Assembly (NCBI GenBank): GCA_003444085.1
Contig: DLVL01000098.1
Coordinates: forward strand, 1-7,036
Length of the DNA stretch: 7,036 bases
Direction of reading: 5' to 3'
Origin: Kosmotogaceae bacterium
GTDB lineage: Bacteria > Thermotogota > Thermotogae > Petrotogales > Kosmotogaceae
Each line of letters starts with the position of its first letter. Position 1 is the first letter of the stretch. The position numbers were made by a program, and so were the translations under genes. Below, piece by piece: positions 1-4,058 of the stretch. The notes under the pieces are model-generated. The model was not told where the DNA came from and ran no database searches. It worked only from the letters and a program-made list of their open reading frames with translations.

Positions 1-1029
1 ATTTCAGTTAAAGAGGTAAGCCTTTTTTCCAGACAGTTATCTACAATGGTTTCCGCAGGAGTCCGTATCCGTGATGCGGTGCAGGTCCTTTCAGTTCAGC
101 CGGTCTTCTCCAGACGATTCAGAAAGGTCTTAACAGAAGTTGTTCTTCTCATCGAGGGCGGAATGTCCTTTTCTGAAGCGATGGAGCATACAAGGGTGTT
201 TGATTCCCTGTTCATAAATCTTGTAAAGGCAGGAGAAGCTGGAGGAGTTTTGGATGAAGCGCTTCTGAGAGTTGCGGACTTTTATGAGTCTATGGTCGAT
301 CTTCAGCAACAGGTCAAATCTGCGATGGCCTATCCTCTATTCATGATGGTCTTTGCTGTAATGATCGTGATGGTCATTTCCCTGTTCATTCTTCCAAATC
401 TTATCTCGGCTTTTGGTAGCGATGCGCCGATGACAGGGGTAATGGGGTTACTTCTCTCAATGAACGAGCTGCTAATGAATCACTGGCTTCCGATAGTGAT
501 CGGAGTTGTTTTTGCCCTTGTCGGTGGTAAGATCTTTCTGAAGACGAAATACGGGAGAATGGTGAAAGATGTCTTTGCATCAATAATACCGCCGGTGAAA
601 CGGCTCAGGACCATGACTGCTGTAGAGAGGTTCACGCGGACTCTGGCAGTTCTGGTATCGAGTGGTGTTGACATACCAACTGCCCTGAATCTGTCAAGTG
701 AAGTCTCCGAAAGCAATAGCATTGTCAATGCCATAGTCAGAGCAATTGAAGAAATCAGGGCTGGAGAGACAATTCACGGAGCTTTGCAGAAACAGGGCGT
801 CTTTCCTCCCATAGTCATAAGCATGGTTGAGACGGGAGAAGAAACCGGGAAACTCGATACCGTTATGTTCAAGGTAGCTGATTTCTACAGAAATCAGGTT
901 CAGGCCGCTCTGAAGCAGTTGATATCGCTTGTTGAGCCAATGATGATTCTTTTCATAGGAGGATTTGTTGCTTTCCTGGCGTACACGATGTACAGCTCGA
1001 TATTTGCTTTACAGCAAACGATAGGATAG
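1..1029 (+). CDS. pilC: PilC/GspF inner-membrane platform protein (5' partial)
   Basis: This is the polytopic inner-membrane platform of type IV pilus and type II secretion machines, on which the assembly ATPase acts to extract and polymerise pilin subunits. The frame is open from base 1, and the residues before the first internal ATG at 46 (SLFSRQLSTMVSAG) are the classic start of a T2SSF domain. The gene therefore enters from upstream and 46 is not its start. Two T2SSF domains are visible over 342 residues: the first at about 6-135, the second at about 206-342. Each carries the family signature, VKAGEAGGVLDEAL near 75-88 and VETGEETGKLDTVM near 276-289. Hydrophobic segments lie near 110-135, 158-178 and 311-335, the usual three. 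The stop at 1027-1029 is one base before the next gene. The family is normally about 400 residues, so some 60 N-terminal residues are missing. PilC versus GspF cannot be separated by sequence; the name follows the pilMNO context. Confidence 0.95.
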   Translation: MSVKEVSLFSRQLSTMVSAGVRIRDAVQVLSVQPVFSRRFRKVLTEVVLLIEGGMSFSEAMEHTRVFDSLFINLVKAGEAGGVLDEALLRVADFYESMVDLQQQVKSAMAYPLFMMVFAVMIVMVISLFILPNLISAFGSDAPMTGVMGLLLSMNELLMNHWLPIVIGVVFALVGGKIFLKTKYGRMVKDVFASIIPPVKRLRTMTAVERFTRTLAVLVSSGVDIPTALNLSSEVSESNSIVNAIVRAIEEIRAGETIHGALQKQGVFPPIVISMVETGEETGKLDTVMFKVADFYRNQVQAALKQLISLVEPMMILFIGGFVAFLAYTMYSSIFALQQTIG

Positions 1030-1030
1030 C

Positions 1031-1411
1031 ATGACGCTCTTAGAAGTGCTTTGTTGTATTGCTCTGACGATTGTTATAATGTCCCTTGCTGTTGTCAATG
1101 TTCCCAAGATTCTTAGTAGCAGGGATGTACTTTACGGCAAATCTGAATTGGACAGCTTTCTGGAAAGTGCGAGAATGGAGGCGATATCAGGTTCAAGAAA
1201 GGTGTTGGTCTATTACAGGGCAACTGATAGAGTCTTTTTTACCTCGACAGGAAAGACATTTTGGGACTCAAATGTGATTTCAGAAGGTGATTTTCGCATT
1301 TCTTATAACCAGAACGGGGCTGTGGCGATTCTGAGTGGATCGACAACATTAACTTATAGAGATGGTTCCAGACTAACTATTTCCCCGGTAACTGGTAGAG
1401 TTTCTTATTAG
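1031..1411 (+). CDS. GspH/FimT-like minor pseudopilin, no leader peptide
   Basis: A 126-residue class III pilin-like protein, probably a minor pseudopilin at the tip or in the shaft of the pilus. The N-terminus MTLLEVL matches the mature prepilin motif F-T-L-I-E, with Glu at position 5, then a hydrophobic helix to about residue 25 and an amphipathic helix to about 55. The C-terminal half is beta-rich and ends in a GspH/FimT-style tail (RDGSRLTISPVTGRVSY). The initiator Met sits where mature residue +1 should be, so there is no basic leader and no Gly at -1. In frame upstream lie only AGC, GAT and then a TAG at 1022-1024, with no alternative start. A weak AGGA at 1023-1026 precedes the ATG by 4 bases. 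The gene begins one base after pilC and is probably translationally coupled to it. Family assignment is firm; the exact subclass is not. Confidence 0.85.
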   Translation: MTLLEVLCCIALTIVIMSLAVVNVPKILSSRDVLYGKSELDSFLESARMEAISGSRKVLVYYRATDRVFFTSTGKTFWDSNVISEGDFRISYNQNGAVAILSGSTTLTYRDGSRLTISPVTGRVSY

Positions 1412-1417
1412 AGGGGG
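1411..1417 (+). promoter_or_regulatory. Ribosome binding site for pilM
   Basis: GAGGGGG begins on the last base of the preceding stop codon and ends 6 bases before the ATG at 1424, a good Shine-Dalgarno site that fixes the pilM start. Confidence 0.75.
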
Positions 1418-1423
1418 TTCAGG

Positions 1424-2449
1424 ATGTTCAACCCGGCGATCACGACACTGAGCACCAGCAAGAGCTATACAGAGATCACGAGATTCCTGTTAAGAGGGAG
1501 GAACCTGCACCTTACGTTCAGAGTCCTGGAGTTTGGGCACGACTCATTGAAGAGATCTGCCGAGATCTTTTTCGAACACAACTTTCTTCCCGTTGACGAG
1601 ATATTTGTAACAGCTGTTCATCCATCCAACGCGATATTCCAACATATTGAAATACCAAGAGTTAAGAACAGAAAGAACCTGATGGATGTCGCCGGGTTCA
1701 AAGCTGCTTCTCAGTTTACTCTTCCTCCCAATGAGGTTTACATGGACTGTCTGAATTCCTTCAAAGCGATCAAAGAAGGATTGGTTCCTTCCTTCGTAAT
1801 ACTCAAAACAAGGTTTGTAAACGAGTTTGTGAACACCCTCAGAAGCCTGGGTTTTCCTGAGCCTGACAGGATAAGTCTTCGCCCACTACCCATCATTAGT
1901 CTCGCAGTCGACGGACTCGTCTCATCGGGGAACTTCCTCTTCTTTGCTGTGGATATGGACTTCAGTTTCCTTGCGGCAATGAAGAATGGAGAAATGGTCG
2001 GATTGACTTACATTGATGAGGGGTTCTTGTCTTTGCTTGATGGACAGAGCCTGTTAGAAGAAGCCGAACTCCTGAAACTCAAAATGAGTTTTCTGGGAGG
2101 TAGTCATTTGCACTATGAAAGCTATGAAAGCGACTTTTCGACGACCCTGCAAGGATTGATGGGATATAAGATAGGCATGTACCTCAGCAATATGATTTCG
2201 AGTTCTCCGAACACTGAACAGACTGATGACAAGGAGTTCAATCATTTCTTTGTATCCGGGCAATCAAGTTTTTCGACACGGATATATTCGCAGGTTCTCA
2301 GATCCATCCTTGGTGGAGAAAGTACTGTGGAACCTCTCCCCCTGAAAACAGGGGAGATTATGGAGATATCCTACACTACTGCAGGTCTGGCATTTGAAGG
2401 CGGTGAAGTTGTTGGTAAGCGTAAACTTGTATACAAGGAAGAAGCGTAA
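1424..2449 (+). CDS. pilM: PilM-like actin-fold cytoplasmic protein (divergent)
   Basis: PilM is a cytoplasmic FtsA/actin-fold protein that binds the N-terminal tail of PilN and links the alignment complex to the cytoplasmic motor parts. The length, 341 residues, is typical. A characteristic PilM stretch lies at about 61-108 (start FVTAVHPSNAIFQHIEIPR, then a helix and LPPNEVYMDC). Phosphate-2-like FFAVDMDFSFLAAMKNGEMV is at about 173-192, the adenosine-motif counterpart FFVSGQSS at about 275-282, and TTAGLAFEGG at about 318-327. The usual N-terminal D-x-G phosphate-1 motif is not recognisable, and the second site reads D-M-D instead of D-x-G/T, so nucleotide binding may be weakened or lost. 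There is no signal peptide or membrane segment, as expected. It starts 12 bases after the pseudopilin, and its 3' end overlaps pilN by about 40 bases. The call rests on the motif pattern plus the pilMNO order. Confidence 0.83.
   Translation: MFNPAITTLSTSKSYTEITRFLLRGRNLHLTFRVLEFGHDSLKRSAEIFFEHNFLPVDEIFVTAVHPSNAIFQHIEIPRVKNRKNLMDVAGFKAASQFTLPPNEVYMDCLNSFKAIKEGLVPSFVILKTRFVNEFVNTLRSLGFPEPDRISLRPLPIISLAVDGLVSSGNFLFFAVDMDFSFLAAMKNGEMVGLTYIDEGFLSLLDGQSLLEEAELLKLKMSFLGGSHLHYESYESDFSTTLQGLMGYKIGMYLSNMISSSPNTEQTDDKEFNHFFVSGQSSFSTRIYSQVLRSILGGESTVEPLPLKTGEIMEISYTTAGLAFEGGEVVGKRKLVYKEEA
2335..2357 (+). other. Possible mRNA hairpin near the 3' end of pilM
   Basis: CCCCTG (2339-2344) and CAGGGG (2349-2354) form a perfect 6-bp stem with an AAAA loop. 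Allowing one bulged C, the stem grows to 9 bp between 2335-2344 and 2349-2357. It lies inside coding sequence about 40 bases before the pilN Shine-Dalgarno site. No T-run follows, so it is not an intrinsic terminator. A role in mRNA stability or pilN translation is only a guess. Confidence 0.3.
2397..2406 (+). promoter_or_regulatory. Near-consensus Shine-Dalgarno for pilN inside pilM
   Basis: AAGGCGGTGA differs by one base from the ideal AAGGAGGTGA. It lies inside the pilM coding region and precedes two adjacent TTG codons at 2409 and 2412, with 5 or 8 bases between GGCGG and the start. It decides the pilN start, because the upstream TTG at 2394 and the GTG at 2403 lie before or within the site. 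Confidence 0.65.
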
Positions 2450-2999
2450 GAACAAGCTCGAGACTTTCCTTCTTCTGGTCATTCTCGTTGTAACGGTGGT
2501 GCTGGCAGTGAGAATGATGGCAACTGCTGCCTTCAGCACGAGGCACCTTCAACTAGTGCGCGCAAGAAGTTACATCTTTGAGCATACTGGACTTGCACTC
2601 ACAGGCGTTATTGAAAGAGATACAGAAGTGATCCGGGAAAAGCACAACCAGCTCGTTCAGGAACGGAGAAGATTGACATCTCAGATAACTGACATTAGAG
2701 CATTCTTGCAGCAGAAAGAAGAAGCTTTCAGATTCTTTGAAATCGCTTGCCTGCATCTGGAAAAGCACGGTGAGCTGGCACTGAAGGAGATAGTGACAAG
2801 AATGGATTACTCCCAGGGGAGTGGAAGTGTCCTCTACTATCTCGTGCTGGACGGCTCAGTAGAACCTGAAAGGGTGCTGGGTGTGATTCCTGAAACCGAA
2901 GCTTATGTGAAGCTTCAGGAGACAAAGCTCTCTTTCTTTACAGAGAATCTGGAAGTACGACATATAGAAATGGAGATTGATAAGAATGCCGGACAGTGA
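2409..2999 (+). CDS. pilN: PilN-like inner-membrane alignment-complex protein
   Basis: PilN spans the inner membrane once, its cytoplasmic tail docks into PilM, and its periplasmic part pairs with PilO. From the chosen TTG the protein is 196 residues. The short basic tail has SVNLYTRKKRKN, where VNLY is the counterpart of the PilM-binding I-N-L-x-P motif, followed by one membrane segment at about 20-36 (FLLLVILVVTVVLAV). A coiled-coil region runs at about 55-115, and a small alpha/beta domain at about 125-190 has the PilN pattern of a strand (VLYYLVLDGSV), a helix and a closing strand (EVRHIEMEID). The start is placed at 2409 (or 2412) because the strong Shine-Dalgarno at 2397-2406 points there; an extension to TTG 2394 would start upstream of that site. 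It overlaps pilM by about 40 bases and pilO by 14. Identity is supported by position and architecture more than by close sequence similarity. Confidence 0.78.
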   Translation: MLVSVNLYTRKKRKNKLETFLLLVILVVTVVLAVRMMATAAFSTRHLQLVRARSYIFEHTGLALTGVIERDTEVIREKHNQLVQERRRLTSQITDIRAFLQQKEEAFRFFEIACLHLEKHGELALKEIVTRMDYSQGSGSVLYYLVLDGSVEPERVLGVIPETEAYVKLQETKLSFFTENLEVRHIEMEIDKNAGQ

Positions 3000-3573
3000 C
3001 GCCTTGCCAAGAGATGAGCATGCTGTGAACGTGGGTGAGAATCAGGTGGCGAACGTTTTCGTCTCGAAGAGATTCTCGGCGAAGATGAGCTCGAGAAGGA
3101 GAGCCCTCAAAACAAAAGGGGTAAAATCACTGATTGCCGGCATTGTCTTGGTTCTGCTTATCGCAGTCGGTTTTGGAGGTTTCATAGGGCTTTATGTATG
3201 GCAAAGCGGTCAATCTCTAGTCGAAATGGCAGAAGAAACAGAAAAACTGGCAGATGTCTTTTTTGAGACGCAACGTCTCACGAAAGTAAGGAATGACGCT
3301 TTAAGAGACATTCGAGATAACAGCAGAATTGAGGAGATCGAGGAGTACTTCGGAATCAGCAGGGCGAAACACGAGCACAATAATCTTCGAGTTTCCGAGC
3401 CAGCAGAAGAGTTTCTGAGGCTTCTGAATCTGATCATAAGTGAACCGGCTGTTGTCATAAGAAGACTCAACCTGAATTCCAGTCTTTCATTTCCTGTCTT
3501 TCCGAGAACTGCCATGCAGCCGGTTATAAGACTGAATGCGACTCTTGACATTTCAATTGCGAGAGTATTCTGA
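2986..3573 (+). CDS. pilO: PilO-like inner-membrane protein with long N-terminal tail
   Basis: PilO is the partner of PilN: one membrane helix, a periplasmic coiled coil and a ferredoxin-like domain. This 195-residue protein has a membrane segment at about 48-71 (SLIAGIVLVLLIAVGFGGFI), a charged helical stretch at about 78-125, and a C-terminal alpha/beta part (EEFLRLLNLI, AVVIRRLNL, IRLNATLDI). The cytoplasmic tail of about 45 residues is longer than the few residues usual in the family; its end is strongly basic (MSSRRRALKTKG). ATG 2986 was chosen over TTG 2977 because GGAG at 2972-2975 is only 1 base from the TTG but 10 from the ATG, which is a little long. An internal ATG at 3085 would give a conventional short tail but has no clear ribosome site. 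The frame overlaps pilN by 14 bases. PilN-like fold features mean N/O assignment rests mainly on order. Confidence 0.7.
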   Translation: MPDSDALPRDEHAVNVGENQVANVFVSKRFSAKMSSRRRALKTKGVKSLIAGIVLVLLIAVGFGGFIGLYVWQSGQSLVEMAEETEKLADVFFETQRLTKVRNDALRDIRDNSRIEEIEEYFGISRAKHEHNNLRVSEPAEEFLRLLNLIISEPAVVIRRLNLNSSLSFPVFPRTAMQPVIRLNATLDISIARVF

Positions 3574-3587
3574 GTGGGCGTGATCTG

Positions 3588-4034
3588 ATGGCAAAATACT
3601 TCGTGTTGTTTGTTCTGGTTATGGGGGCGTTTGTTGCCATGCTAATCGTATATATGATTATGCTCGGACCAGTTCAGATAGCAGACCTGTCTGCTCAGAG
3701 TGCGATGAGAATAGAGGCCATCGATACTTCCGTTGTTCACAAGAGTGTCGCCCTGGCGAACCGATTTGAGCCGTTTCTTGCAAGTCCAGCTGAGATGATA
3801 GCTTCTATGCTTGCTGTTGGTGAAGAAGCAAACGACATTGTCTATCGAGGATATTTAAGAATGAATAGCATAGATTTTGCTGTCGTTGAGATAATGGGCA
3901 ATAGGTACATTGTTAGAGTCGGTGATGAAGTTGCTGGTTATGTGATTTACGGAATAACTGATCTTGCTGTACTTCTGAATGAAAAAGAGACCAACACATT
4001 TGCTGTGGTGAGACAGTACGCCGCAAGTAATTAA
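3588..4034 (+). CDS. PilP/GspC-like membrane-anchored HR-domain protein
   Basis: A 148-residue protein with one N-terminal membrane segment (about 5-27) and a small beta-rich periplasmic domain. The region at about 59-67 (RFEPFLASP) recalls the D-P-F motif before the homology region of PilP and GspC. Residues about 86-141 follow that region's strand pattern: YRGYL, AVVEIMGNRYIVRVGDEVAG, then YGITDLAVLL. In both families this domain binds the first N-domain of the secretin, which fits the next gene. PilP is normally a lipoprotein, but no lipobox Cys is present here, and the protein contains no Cys at all. The anchor resembles GspC, although GspC usually adds a PDZ domain and is longer. The start ATG follows a partial GGGCGTGATC and lies 14 bases after pilO. 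I leave the symbol blank because pilP and gspC are both defensible. Confidence 0.65.
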   Translation: MAKYFVLFVLVMGAFVAMLIVYMIMLGPVQIADLSAQSAMRIEAIDTSVVHKSVALANRFEPFLASPAEMIASMLAVGEEANDIVYRGYLRMNSIDFAVVEIMGNRYIVRVGDEVAGYVIYGITDLAVLLNEKETNTFAVVRQYAASN

Positions 4035-4046
4035 GACAATGCTCTT

Positions 4047-4053
4047 GGGGGGA
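4047..4053 (+). promoter_or_regulatory. G-rich ribosome binding site for the secretin-like gene
   Basis: GGGGGGA ends 5 bases before the ATG at 4059, in the only gap above 20 bases in the window. It fixes the start, which is immediately followed by an Arg-Arg signal peptide. Confidence 0.7.
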
Positions 4054-4058
4054 TACAC

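Noticed and set aside
46..48. ATG at 46 as the true start of the first gene
   Set aside because: The frame is open to base 1 and the preceding residues are conserved T2SSF sequence, so this is an internal Met in a gene cut by the window edge.
2888..2920. Inverted repeat GAAGCTT/AAGCTTC with a second overlapping pair TCCTGAA/TTCAGGA
   Set aside because: The pairs compete for the same bases, lie inside pilN coding sequence and have no flanking signal; most simply chance.
2977..2985. TTG at 2977 as the pilO start
   Set aside because: The only Shine-Dalgarno-like GGAG (2972-2975) is one base from this TTG, too close; ATG 2986 is in frame and better spaced.
3264..3280. Perfect inverted repeat TGAGACG-CAA-CGTCTCA, preceded by a T-run, considered as a terminator
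   Set aside because: The T-run is on the 5' side on the plus strand, and on the minus strand the stem is followed by A's. It also lies in the middle of pilO, so it is not a terminator on either strand.
3210..3551. Minus-strand open frame of 113 codons opposite pilO
   Set aside because: Ser/Leu-rich shadow of pilO with no domain features; the sense frame has a membrane helix and fits the operon.
4035..4058. Promoter or terminator in the widest intergenic gap
   Set aside because: At 24 bases it holds only the G-rich ribosome binding site; I see no -35/-10 pair and no stem-loop.
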